Positions 1-6,503 of a stretch of DNA of 10,360 bases are shown here, in pieces. The DNA lies in assembly GCA_002348905.1 (NCBI GenBank), contig DEBW01000039.1, positions 11,362 through 21,721 on the forward strand, written 5' to 3'. Position 1 is the stretch's first letter. Each line of letters starts with the position of its first letter. The notes under the pieces are model-generated. The model searched no databases. It worked only from the letters and a program-made list of their open reading frames with translations, and had not been told where the DNA came from. A program made the position numbers and the translations under genes. This stretch comes from Ruminococcus flavefaciens. GTDB lineage: Bacteria > Bacillota > Clostridia > Oscillospirales > Ruminococcaceae.

Positions 1-893
1 GATAAAGTGTAGTCTATCATGTGAGGTTCGCTCATTGCGGTAGTTTCAGCCTGAACAGGCATTTTGTAGTCGAAGCCTGTAACAGGTATCTCGAACTGTG
101 AGTGTCCGTCAGCTATTTCAGGAGTGTATTCCAGATAGTTCACTGCCATTTTGTCGTATTTGTCGCTGCTCCATACTATCAGAGCTGTTGCTTTGCCGTC
201 AGCTACGGTAAGCTTTACCGGAGACTCAACGGACGCTCTGCCTGAACCGCCTTCGAGTGTTACGTCGATAGTGTATTCTCCGTTTTCAATGTCGAGGTCT
301 TCGGCAGTCTTATATCTTTTCTCCTTGAATGCTGTGTCAGGAAGAGAATCTGCACGGAAAACAAGTGTACGTCCGTACCATTCCTGCTTTTTAGCGCTCA
401 GAGCTGCACACTGTATCTCCTTGTCAAGTGCTTCGACAGGTACGGTGAATACAGACTGTCCGCTTTCGTTTTCAGTATATGTTATACGCTCGGATTCTTC
501 GCCGTTCTGAGCTTCTTCCTCCGTGCCCATGAAAAGAGCATCGTAGGATTTGCTGTCAATTATGATATCAGCAGTCATGCCGTCTTCTCCTACATGGAGT
601 ATGCAGTCTGCGATCTTGAACATTGAAGAGCTTGAATCTACTGATACATAGTAGTTTCCGATATTCAGAGCATCGGAACCCACCTCTGTCATGCCTTCAA
701 ATCCGACTTCGTTCTGTGGAGCTGTAGCGTGTTCGGTAGTTTCTTCTTCTGTAGTCTCAGTGCTTGTTTCGGCTGTAGTCTCAGCCACAGAGCTTTCAGG
801 AACAGCCGGTTCAGATGATGATGTATTTTCAGCACCGCATGATACGAGTGCAAGCGCAGTTAAAAGCGATAAAGCAATGATAGTTTTTTTCAT
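1..893 (-). CDS. Two-domain surface lipoprotein, C-terminus outside window
   Basis: I do not recognise a named family with certainty. The frame opens with ATG at 893, preceded by GAGG at 903-900, and stays open for 297 codons to the left edge, so the C-terminus is missing. Residues 1-19 are a lipoprotein signal (two Lys, a hydrophobic stretch, lipobox Leu-Val-Ser-Cys19). A Ser/Thr/Glu-rich linker follows to about residue 62. Two beta-rich segments come next, at about 75-180 and 202-297, and they share an ordered motif set: Y-x-[VI]-x-V, then DG-x-x-TA, then S-x-x-YD, then F-x-[VI]-PV-x-x-[LF]-D. They therefore look like a tandem duplication. Length and beta content recall small extracellular ligand-binding domains such as NEAT, but I cannot confirm homology. 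It lies 57 bases downstream of the lipoprotein chelatase gene, behind the same B12 riboswitch. A role in binding metal, haem or corrinoid at the surface is an inference. Confidence 0.85.
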   Translation of the reverse strand, partial: MKKTIIALSLLTALALVSCGAENTSSSEPAVPESSVAETTAETSTETTEEETTEHATAPQNEVGFEGMTEVGSDALNIGNYYVSVDSSSSMFKIADCILHVGEDGMTADIIIDSKSYDALFMGTEEEAQNGEESERITYTENESGQSVFTVPVEALDKEIQCAALSAKKQEWYGRTLVFRADSLPDTAFKEKRYKTAEDLDIENGEYTIDVTLEGGSGRASVESPVKLTVADGKATALIVWSSDKYDKMAVNYLEYTPEIADGHSQFEIPVTGFDYKMPVQAETTAMSEPHMIDYTL

Positions 894-914
894 AGTATAC
901 CTCAAAAATCATAT

Positions 915-936
915 GGGCGCACAACAGTGTGCGCCC
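915..936 (-). terminator. Intercistronic GC-rich hairpin (weak terminator or mRNA stabiliser)
   Basis: A perfect 9-bp inverted repeat (GGGCGCACA pairing with TGTGCGCCC, four-base loop) fills most of the gap between the chelatase stop codon and the next lipoprotein gene. On the minus strand it is followed by ATATGATTTTTGAGG, with a run of only five T that starts five bases after the stem and leads directly into the ribosome binding site of the next gene. It is therefore a poor rho-independent terminator. A partial terminator or a 3'-end stabiliser that lowers expression of the second gene relative to the first is more likely. Confidence 0.55.
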
Positions 937-950
937 GAATTTATATTTGT

Positions 951-1994
951 TTATTTGATAGAATCTATAGCCTTCTGAGCGTGTTCAACGTAGATCTTTC
1001 TGATATCTTCGTTCTCGCCGAGACCTCTGAGGAGGCACTCAACTTCATAGCCCTCAGCTTCAAATACTGACTTCCATGAGTCTTCCTCGTCGCCAGCCAT
1101 ATCATTGTTTGCGTGGTCGCCGGCAACTACCATGAGAGGTTCAAGCACTACCTTTTCGTATCCGCCAGCCTTTACCTTTTCAAGTACATCTTCAACGCTT
1201 GGCTCAGCTTCAACAGTACCTACAAAATAATTTGTATGTCCGTCAGCTGTGAGCATATCCTGCATTTTGCTGTATACGCTGTTTGAAGCAGCTTCTGTAC
1301 CATGTCCCATGAAGCAGATAGCTGTCTTTCCGTCGTCGTATTCACTTGTCCAGTTTACTATAGCGTTTTCAACACGCTTGAAGTCGTCATCGCTCGTGAG
1401 GAGCGGTTCACCGAATACTACCTTGTCGAATGAATCTGAATAACTTCCGACCTTCTCATAAAGTTCGTCATACTCAAGACCGTTCATGAGGTGAGTAGGC
1501 TGTACAACGAGGTTCTTTACGCCGTTGTCAACAGCTCTTTTGAGAGCTTCGTCTATATCGTCTATATGTATACCGTCACGGCGCTCAACGTGGTCGATGA
1601 TAATGTTTGCGGTAAATCCACGGCGTACTGAATAATCAGGGAATGCCTTTTCAAGAGCTTCTTCTATAGCACCGATAGTGAGACGGCGGCTGTCATTGTA
1701 GCTTGTACCAAAGCTGAGTACGAGAAGCTCATTTTCGCCTATTTCGTCCTGATTTCGGATATTATCAAGAGAAGCATCACCTGTGTCATAATTTTCTTCA
1801 TCATCTTCTTCCTCAGCTTCTGCGGATTCGGTTGTTTCTTCAGCAGTAGTTTCCTCTGCTTCTTCTTCCTCAGCGGCAGTTGTTGATTCAGTTTCAGGTT
1901 CAGAGTTGCTTTCAGATGATTCTGTGCTTCCGCATGATGCGAATGAAGCAGTCACACAAGCAAGTCCCAATAAAAATGCCAGTATTTTTTTCAT
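951..1994 (-). CDS. cbiK: Lipoprotein CbiK-type sirohydrochlorin cobaltochelatase
   Basis: The CbiK family inserts Co2+ into sirohydrochlorin (or a close tetrapyrrole) in the early-cobalt, anaerobic B12 route. I set the start at ATG 1994, because AGGAAG lies seven bases upstream and the protein then begins directly with a signal peptide. An in-frame ATG at 2021 would add nine residues before it. The product has 347 residues. Residues 1-21 form a lipoprotein signal (lipobox Phe-Ala-Ser-Cys21), about 22-75 are an acidic Ser/Thr/Glu linker, and about 88-347 are the chelatase. Family hallmarks are LSFGTSYND near 93-101, QPTHLMNG (His168), MGHGT (His231), an E-x-E-P segment near 262-265 and AGDHANNDMAG (His294). 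His231 and His294 match the two metal-binding His of cytoplasmic CbiK in my recalled alignment, with nearly the same spacing. The enzyme therefore looks intact, but it appears to be anchored outside the membrane, where its usual substrate is not expected. The gene sits directly behind a B12 riboswitch and attenuator. Confidence 0.92.
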   Translation of the reverse strand: MKKILAFLLGLACVTASFASCGSTESSESNSEPETESTTAAEEEEAEETTAEETTESAEAEEEDDEENYDTGDASLDNIRNQDEIGENELLVLSFGTSYNDSRRLTIGAIEEALEKAFPDYSVRRGFTANIIIDHVERRDGIHIDDIDEALKRAVDNGVKNLVVQPTHLMNGLEYDELYEKVGSYSDSFDKVVFGEPLLTSDDDFKRVENAIVNWTSEYDDGKTAICFMGHGTEAASNSVYSKMQDMLTADGHTNYFVGTVEAEPSVEDVLEKVKAGGYEKVVLEPLMVVAGDHANNDMAGDEEDSWKSVFEAEGYEVECLLRGLGENEDIRKIYVEHAQKAIDSIK

Positions 1995-2033
1995 TATGAT
2001 CTTCCTTTCGTTAAAAGGCATGACCGCACAACT

Positions 2034-2059
2034 AAAAAACCTCCTGCACAGGCAGAAGG
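2034..2059 (-). terminator. Rho-independent terminator of the B12 riboswitch
   Basis: On the minus strand, CCTTCTGC (2059-2052) pairs with GCAGGAGG (2047-2040) across a CTGT loop. The stem has 8 bp including one U-G wobble, and is followed at once by six T (2039-2034). It stands between the aptamer and the cbiK start and has the canonical form of an intrinsic terminator. It most likely forms when the aptamer has bound cobalamin, stopping transcription before the two lipoprotein genes. Confidence 0.85.
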
Positions 2060-2068
2060 CATTGCAAA

Positions 2069-2088
2069 CAGACTCGGTTAAGAGCCTG
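2069..2088 (-). promoter_or_regulatory. Hairpin in the riboswitch expression platform
   Basis: On the minus strand, CAGGCTC (2088-2082) pairs with GAGTCTG (2075-2069) around a six-base loop, giving seven pairs with one G-U wobble. It lies in the roughly 80-base linker between the B12 box and the terminator. It may be a spacer or folding-pause element that places the terminator relative to the aptamer. The rest of the linker shows only short, weak pairings. Confidence 0.45.
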
Positions 2089-2139
2089 AAAACAGTACGA
2101 TCAATACCTCGTGACCTTGACTTTTACAGTCTTGTACCA

Positions 2140-2310
2140 GCAAAACGGCAGGTTTCCTGACTTATGCATCCTCACGGCACACAGCCTTCCCGATTTCTCA
2201 GTGGCGTATTTGCATACCGCTATGCAATTACAGTGACGAGATCGTGCAGGAGCTTCACCTGCTTCCCTTTTACCTTTCTGCCCGAAAATACGACAGAAAG
2301 CACCGTTTGC
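2140..2310 (-). ncRNA. Cobalamin riboswitch aptamer
   Basis: The minus strand carries the conserved cobalamin riboswitch elements in order. A closing stem pairs GCAAACGG (2310-2303) with CCGTTTTGC (2148-2140), with one bulge. A peripheral stem pairs CTTTCTG with CAGAAAG (2300-2294 with 2280-2274). Next come GGTAAAAGGGAA and a GCAGGTGAAGCTCCTGC hairpin, followed by the CACTGTAA segment. A seven-pair variable arm with a four-base loop lies at 2227-2210, then CGCCACTG and GGGAAGG. The 3' end is the B12 box AGTCAGGAAACCTGCC (2162-2147). The aptamer starts about 20 bases after the predicted transcription start and is followed by a terminator, so it should switch off cbiK and the next lipoprotein gene when cobalamin is plentiful. 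The exact ligand form (adenosyl- or another cobalamin) cannot be decided by eye. Confidence 0.95.
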
Positions 2311-2322
2311 TCTATTAAATTT

Positions 2323-2334
2323 TGTTCATGAACA
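2323..2334. promoter_or_regulatory. Perfect 12-base palindrome at the predicted transcription start
   Basis: TGTTCATGAACA is a perfect palindrome beginning six bases downstream of the -10 box, so it covers the expected start site. The half-site recurs in the promoter spacer (GAACA at 2358-2362) and again upstream of the -35 box (TGTTC at 2388-2392). This would suit a repressor operator, for example one sensing metal, but I cannot name a regulator. In an AT-rich interval a chance origin remains possible. Confidence 0.35.
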
Positions 2335-2339
2335 TAATT

Positions 2340-2368
2340 ATTATAACAGAATTTTATGAACATTTCAA
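2340..2368 (-). promoter_or_regulatory. Sigma-70-type promoter of the riboswitch unit
   Basis: On the minus strand, TTGAAA (2368-2363) and TATAAT (2345-2340) are separated by exactly 17 bases and are preceded by an AT-rich stretch. The -10 is a perfect consensus and the -35 differs from TTGACA at one base. Transcription should start near 2333, about 20 bases before the aptamer. The promoter lies within 70 bases of the cbiC stop codon, so the two-lipoprotein unit has its own start. I see no convincing terminator after cbiC, so read-through from the upstream operon could also enter the riboswitch. Confidence 0.8.
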
Positions 2369-2406
2369 GCATTATGGATATTTTATATGTTCGCTACAAT
2401 CCGCCT

Positions 2407-3048
2407 TCACTTTTTGAAGCCTTTTTTGTTGTCAAGCATATAAAGCAGAGCGTTGCATATCGCAGCAGCTACGTTGCTTCCGCCTTTTCTGCCTTTTGCT
2501 GCGATACACGGTATGCCTGAATCTATGAGCATTTCCTTTGACTGGACTACGTTCACGAAGCCTACGGGAGCGCCGATTACCAGTTCAGGCACAAAAGTAC
2601 CTGCTGAAATATGGTCGCAGAGCCTTACAAGTGCGGTCGGAGCGTTTCCGACTGCGTATATCACAGGTCTGCCGAGTTTTGCGGCTTTGTCGACCGATGC
2701 GGATGCTCGTGTAGTACCGTTGAGTTTCGCAGTCTGAGCAATATCCTCGTCAGCCATAAAACACATACACTCACAGCCGTGACGGGCGAGTGCAGGCTTG
2801 TTTATGCCGGCTTTTGCCATATTTGTATCTGTTATTATGACTGCACCTTTTTCAAGTGCATAAAGAGCAATTTCAATAACATTCTCAGAAAAATATAGAT
2901 TTTCAGCATAGTCAAAATCAGCGGTTGTGTGTATCGCACGTATGACCACGGGTTTGAGTTTTTCCGGTATTTCAGTTTTAAGTTCGCTTTCTATAATTTC
3001 AAAGCTGCGCTTTTCAATGTCAGCAGGCAGCACATATTCTAAATTCAT
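2407..3048 (-). CDS. cbiC: Cobalt-precorrin-8 methylmutase
   Basis: CbiC moves the C-11 methyl group to C-12 in (cobalt-)precorrin-8, giving (cobalt-)hydrogenobyrinate, i.e. cobyrinic acid in the anaerobic route. The 213-residue length is normal for the family. RAIHTTADFDYA at 37-48 contains the catalytic His40, equivalent to the active-site His of CobH. Other family segments are GNAPTAL (134-140), GAPVGFVNVVQSKE (159-172) and GRKGGSN (186-192). It is soluble, with no signal or membrane segment. Its ATG overlaps the cobQ stop codon by four bases, so translation is probably coupled. It is the last gene of the operon. Only a weak five-pair hairpin (around 2405-2419) lies at its end, which is not enough for a terminator. 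Its substrate must come from early ring genes that are not in this window. Confidence 0.95.
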   Translation of the reverse strand: MNLEYVLPADIEKRSFEIIESELKTEIPEKLKPVVIRAIHTTADFDYAENLYFSENVIEIALYALEKGAVIITDTNMAKAGINKPALARHGCECMCFMADEDIAQTAKLNGTTRASASVDKAAKLGRPVIYAVGNAPTALVRLCDHISAGTFVPELVIGAPVGFVNVVQSKEMLIDSGIPCIAAKGRKGGSNVAAAICNALLYMLDNKKGFKK

Positions 3049-4514
3049 ACGCCCTCCTCAATTATACGGTATATAAGTTCCATATCAAGATTTTTTCTCA
3101 CGTTGTCAGCAAGCAAGTCAAGCTGAGCATTGCGGTAGAGCCGTCTGTCTATGACATTGCCGGTAAATTCAAGTCCTTTTCGCTGAAAGAGAGCTTTTAT
3201 CAGTCTGCCGGAAACGTCAGCACTGTCAAAGATGCCGTGTATATAGCATCCTGCGGCATTTCCTCTGAAGCTTCCACAGCAGTTTGTCAGCGTTGAGCCT
3301 TTGTTTTCTGTAACTCCCATGTGAACTTCGTAGCCGTAAAAACCTGCGCCTGAAAGACATGAGAAAAATCCCTGTACATCGCAGAAATTACCGCTTGTCT
3401 GTGACTGGTGCTTGTCAGCGCTGAATACAGTTTCACAGTCAAGCAGGCATAATCCGTCTATGCTTCCGCCGCATTCGCTGGAGTATGGATCAGATATTTT
3501 TCTGCCCATTATCTGATATCCGCCGCATATCCCGAAAATCGGTATATCTGCCTTGTAACAGCGGTAAATCGCTTCTGAAAGACCGTTTTCTATGAGCCAT
3601 TTCATGTCGGAAATGGTACTTTTTGTACCAGGAATTATTATCATGTCCGGCTGACCAAGTTCGCCTGCCTTTGAGACATAACGCACTGAAACTCCGTCGT
3701 ACTGGCGGAAAACGTCAAAGTCTGTGAAGTTTGATATCTTCGGGAGATGTATAACTGCAATGTCGATAATACCGCCAATGTTTCTGACTGTCAGTTTTTC
3801 AGATAGACTGTCCTCGTCTTCGATATCGCACGATATGTACGGTACAACTCCGGCAACTGTTTTGTGCGAGCGCTCCTCAAGTATACTGATACCGTCCTGA
3901 AACAGCGATATATCGCCTCTGAATTTATTTACCACAAGTCCTTTTACCTTGTCACGTTCTTCTTTTTCAAGAAGTTCAAGCGTACCGATAAGCTGTGCGA
4001 AAACTCCTCCACGGTCGATATCTCCGACAAGAAGCACCGGAGACTTTACAAGTTCAGCAAGTCCCATATTCACGATATCGTCCGCTTTTAAATTCAGCTC
4101 CACCGGACTTCCTGCACCTTCGATAACGATGATATCATGCTGAGCTGCAAGAGTATCATAAGCGGAAAGAATGTCGGGGATAAGCTCCTTTTTATGGCGG
4201 AAATAGTCAACTGCACGCATATTTCCACGAACCTTTCCATTGACTATCACCTGCGAGCCAACGTCTGTGGTAGGCTTTAAAAGTATCGGATTCATCAGCG
4301 CTGACGGCTCAATTCCGGCAGCTTCTGCCTGCAATGCCTGCGCTCTGCCTATTTCACAGCCGTCGGGAGTTATGAATGAGTTTAGTGCCATGTTCTGCGA
4401 TTTGAACGGAGCTGCAGAGTAACCGTCCTGCTTGAAGATCCTGCAAAGTGCCGCCGTCAGAAAGCTTTTGCCGACATTCGACATCGTGCCTTGAAGCATT
4501 ATATTTTTAGCCAT
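3045..4514 (-). CDS. cobQ: Cobyric acid synthase (glutamine-hydrolysing)
   Basis: CobQ (CbiP) uses ATP and glutamine to amidate the b, d, e and g side chains of adenosyl-cobyrinate a,c-diamide, giving adenosyl-cobyric acid. The 489 residues are standard length. The N-terminal synthetase domain begins with a P-loop-like GTMSNVGKS (9-17), then KSQNMALNS (38-46) and VIEGAGSPVELNL (130-142). The C-terminal class I glutamine amidotransferase domain shows IPGTKST (294-300), the nucleophile elbow GICGGYQ with Cys330, YEVHMG (395-400) and the catalytic-type His426 in CYIHGIFD. All key residues are present. It overlaps the cobD stop by eight bases and shares ATGA with cbiC downstream. The name cbiP is equally valid in an anaerobic-route organism. 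Confidence 0.97.
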   Translation of the reverse strand: MAKNIMLQGTMSNVGKSFLTAALCRIFKQDGYSAAPFKSQNMALNSFITPDGCEIGRAQALQAEAAGIEPSALMNPILLKPTTDVGSQVIVNGKVRGNMRAVDYFRHKKELIPDILSAYDTLAAQHDIIVIEGAGSPVELNLKADDIVNMGLAELVKSPVLLVGDIDRGGVFAQLIGTLELLEKEERDKVKGLVVNKFRGDISLFQDGISILEERSHKTVAGVVPYISCDIEDEDSLSEKLTVRNIGGIIDIAVIHLPKISNFTDFDVFRQYDGVSVRYVSKAGELGQPDMIIIPGTKSTISDMKWLIENGLSEAIYRCYKADIPIFGICGGYQIMGRKISDPYSSECGGSIDGLCLLDCETVFSADKHQSQTSGNFCDVQGFFSCLSGAGFYGYEVHMGVTENKGSTLTNCCGSFRGNAAGCYIHGIFDSADVSGRLIKALFQRKGLEFTGNVIDRRLYRNAQLDLLADNVRKNLDMELIYRIIEEGV

Positions 4515-5541
4515 TTATACACCTCCTCAGCACATTGATGAGCAGTAGGTTCTTATCATGAGTTCTTACAGCTATGCGGTAAAAACCGGCTGAAAGTCTG
4601 CTGAAATTCTGACAGTCACGGATGAGTATCCCTTCTGCAAGCATTTTTTCGCAAAGTCCGGTATGGCTTTTGAAAAGAAGAAAATTTGCAGAAGAATCAA
4701 AGATTTTTGCTCCCATATCGGTTAGTTCGGACGCTAAAAACCTGCGTTCTGCCGTTATTATTTCTATAGTTTTCCGGACATATTCAGCTTCATCAAGAGC
4801 TGCTGTCCCGACTTTCTGAGCAAGTGAAGAAACGTTCCAGAACTGACCGCTATTTTTGAGCCTGTCAGCAATTTCTGTACTGTCGCAAACAGCATAACCA
4901 AGCCGTATTCCGGGCGTTGCATAAAGTTTGGTGAAGGCTTTGAGGATAATACATCTGTCATTGAAAAAGTTGCGGATAGTATAATTTTCGCTGTTTCGGA
5001 CAAATCCCATGAAGCATTCGTCACAAACAAGAATTATGTTATTTTTCAGGCATTTCTGCGAGAGCTTTTGCAGTATTTCCGGAGCTATAAGCTGTCCTGT
5101 CGGGTTGTTCGGAGTGCATACAAAACAAATATCATAGGTACTGTCAAGCTGTTCCAATATGCTTTCGGTAACTGCAAAACCGCTGCTTTCAGTAAGTTCA
5201 TGCTCGCAGATATCACAGTTCACCTCTGAAAGCGCACGGCTATACTCACTGAAAGACGGCGCACATACAAGCGCTTTTTGTGGCTTTAAGGCGTGTACGA
5301 TGCGGAAGATAAGGTCGTCAGCTCCGTTTCCGCATACTATATTTTCGGCGTTTACACCTTCATGTACAGCCAACTTTTTCCGCAGTTCCGTAGAGTCCGG
5401 ATCAGGGTATTTTTCGATGCAGTCAATGTTTGCGATAATTGCTTTCCGCACACTTTCAGGTATGCCGAGAGGGTTTATATTTGCTGAAAAATCGAGGATA
5501 TTTTCGTACTGCAATATATTTCCTCCATGCTGTTGTATCAT
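4507..5541 (-). CDS. cobD: L-threonine-O-3-phosphate decarboxylase
   Basis: This is a PLP enzyme of the histidinol-phosphate aminotransferase fold. CobD decarboxylates threonine phosphate to (R)-1-amino-2-propanol phosphate, the arm that CbiB attaches. I chose ATG 5541, because GGAGG stands just upstream, ATGA overlaps the cbiB stop, and the protein then begins with the usual MxxHGGN start. An ATG at 5565 would add eight residues and lacks this support. The 344-residue product shows LDFSANINPLG (16-26), GNGADD (71-76), TPNNPTG (143-149), CDECFMGF (173-180), the PLP-binding Lys205 in FTKLYATPGIRLGY, and Arg326 in the position of the carboxylate-binding Arg. By sequence alone histidinol-phosphate aminotransferase is the main alternative. 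The position between cbiB and cobQ strongly favours CobD. Confidence 0.93.
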   Translation of the reverse strand: MIQQHGGNILQYENILDFSANINPLGIPESVRKAIIANIDCIEKYPDPDSTELRKKLAVHEGVNAENIVCGNGADDLIFRIVHALKPQKALVCAPSFSEYSRALSEVNCDICEHELTESSGFAVTESILEQLDSTYDICFVCTPNNPTGQLIAPEILQKLSQKCLKNNIILVCDECFMGFVRNSENYTIRNFFNDRCIILKAFTKLYATPGIRLGYAVCDSTEIADRLKNSGQFWNVSSLAQKVGTAALDEAEYVRKTIEIITAERRFLASELTDMGAKIFDSSANFLLFKSHTGLCEKMLAEGILIRDCQNFSRLSAGFYRIAVRTHDKNLLLINVLRRCING

Positions 5542-6503
5542 AGAATACCTCCAAAAATAATGCATTTTACGGCTGCCGAGAGCAGCAGCATGAGTACGGA
5601 TGCGCCGTACATGAGACGGTTTGCACGGCGGATATCCTCCGGCTCGACAGATCTGTCATTGTCGCCGATATACGGCTTTTTGTGAAGCTTTCCGAAGTAC
5701 CATGCGTCACCGGCAAGACGCAGATGCAAAGCTCCGGCACAGGCAGACTCAGTCTGTGCGGAATTCGGACTTGCATGGTTCCTTCGGTCACGCTTCCATA
5801 TGCGGAAAGCGTTACGGCTGTCGAGTTTGAAAAGGGGAGCAGACATTACCATGAGCAGGGCTGTCAGTCTTGACGGGATATAGTTCAGCACATCGTCAAG
5901 TTTGGCTGCAAATCGCCCTATATCAGCGTATTTTTCGTCCTTGTAGCCTATCATTGAGTCCATAGTGTTCACGGATTTATAGAAAAAAGCTCCTACAGCA
6001 CCGCCGATTCCCATGTAAAAAAGCGGAGCAGTAACGCCGTCAGAAGCGTTTTCAGCGACAGTCTCAACCGCTGCACGGATTATACCTTCATGGTCAAGAA
6101 CAGCAGTGTCACGTCCGACTATCATTGAAACGGCTTTTCTTGCAGACTCTGTATCTCCGGATTCAGCAGCATGACAGACTTTCATGCTCTCATTGCAGAG
6201 ACATCTTGCTGCCAGCATATAACAGCACAGCACAGTTTCAACTGCTGTGCCCAAAATAATGTTTACATGATAACACAGCGCCAGCAATACAAGCGGAGTG
6301 ACGGTCGAAATGGTAATAACGGCAAGTGCCAGCAGTGTTCCTCCGATACGTAAATTATTCATGTGCTTCCTGACGATTTTTTCAAGTCCGGCTATGAGAT
6401 TACCGATGAGCCTGATAGGGTGGGGGATATTGTAAGGATCGCCGATCACACAGTCAAGCAGAAATCCCAGTATTATCGGCAATGCAGGTAACAAATGTTT
6501 CAT
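5538..6503 (-). CDS. cbiB: Adenosylcobinamide-phosphate synthase
   Basis: CbiB joins aminopropanol phosphate (or aminopropanol) to adenosyl-cobyric acid at the membrane, giving cobinamide phosphate. The 321-residue protein is of usual length and has several hydrophobic segments, at about 4-20, 52-80, 83-104, 158-174, 211-224 and 299-320, fitting an integral membrane enzyme. Family motifs are LLDCVIGDPYNIPHPIRLIG (15-34), VGRDT (129-133), ETVAENASDG (147-156), NTMDSMIGYKDEKY (179-192) and NHASPNSAQTESACAGAL (242-259). Its start overlaps the phosphatase stop by ATGA and its stop overlaps cobD by ATGA. It is thus coupled directly to the gene that makes its co-substrate. Nothing looks degenerate. 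Confidence 0.96.
   Translation of the reverse strand: MKHLLPALPIILGFLLDCVIGDPYNIPHPIRLIGNLIAGLEKIVRKHMNNLRIGGTLLALAVITISTVTPLVLLALCYHVNIILGTAVETVLCCYMLAARCLCNESMKVCHAAESGDTESARKAVSMIVGRDTAVLDHEGIIRAAVETVAENASDGVTAPLFYMGIGGAVGAFFYKSVNTMDSMIGYKDEKYADIGRFAAKLDDVLNYIPSRLTALLMVMSAPLFKLDSRNAFRIWKRDRRNHASPNSAQTESACAGALHLRLAGDAWYFGKLHKKPYIGDNDRSVEPEDIRRANRLMYGASVLMLLLSAAVKCIIFGGIL

Noticed and set aside
151..510. Plus-strand open frame of 119 codons inside the left lipoprotein gene
   Set aside because: It lies wholly opposite a well-supported minus-strand gene, has no recognisable domain, and its Ser-rich composition is what the reverse of that gene would give.
937..960. A separate promoter (TATAAAT) for the left lipoprotein gene
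   Set aside because: No acceptable -35 box at the right distance, and the stretch includes the end of cbiK. Co-transcription is simpler.
2210..2227. Perfect inverted repeat TTGCATA-CCGC-TATGCAA as a possible operator
   Set aside because: It falls at the variable arm of the cobalamin riboswitch, which explains it fully.
2405..2419. Possible terminator after cbiC
   Set aside because: The stem has only five A/T-rich pairs and no T-run follows on the minus strand.
5159..5560. Plus-strand open frame of 133 codons opposite cobD
   Set aside because: It is antisense to a gene with all catalytic motifs, lacks family features, and is Ser/Phe/Cys-rich as expected for a reverse frame.
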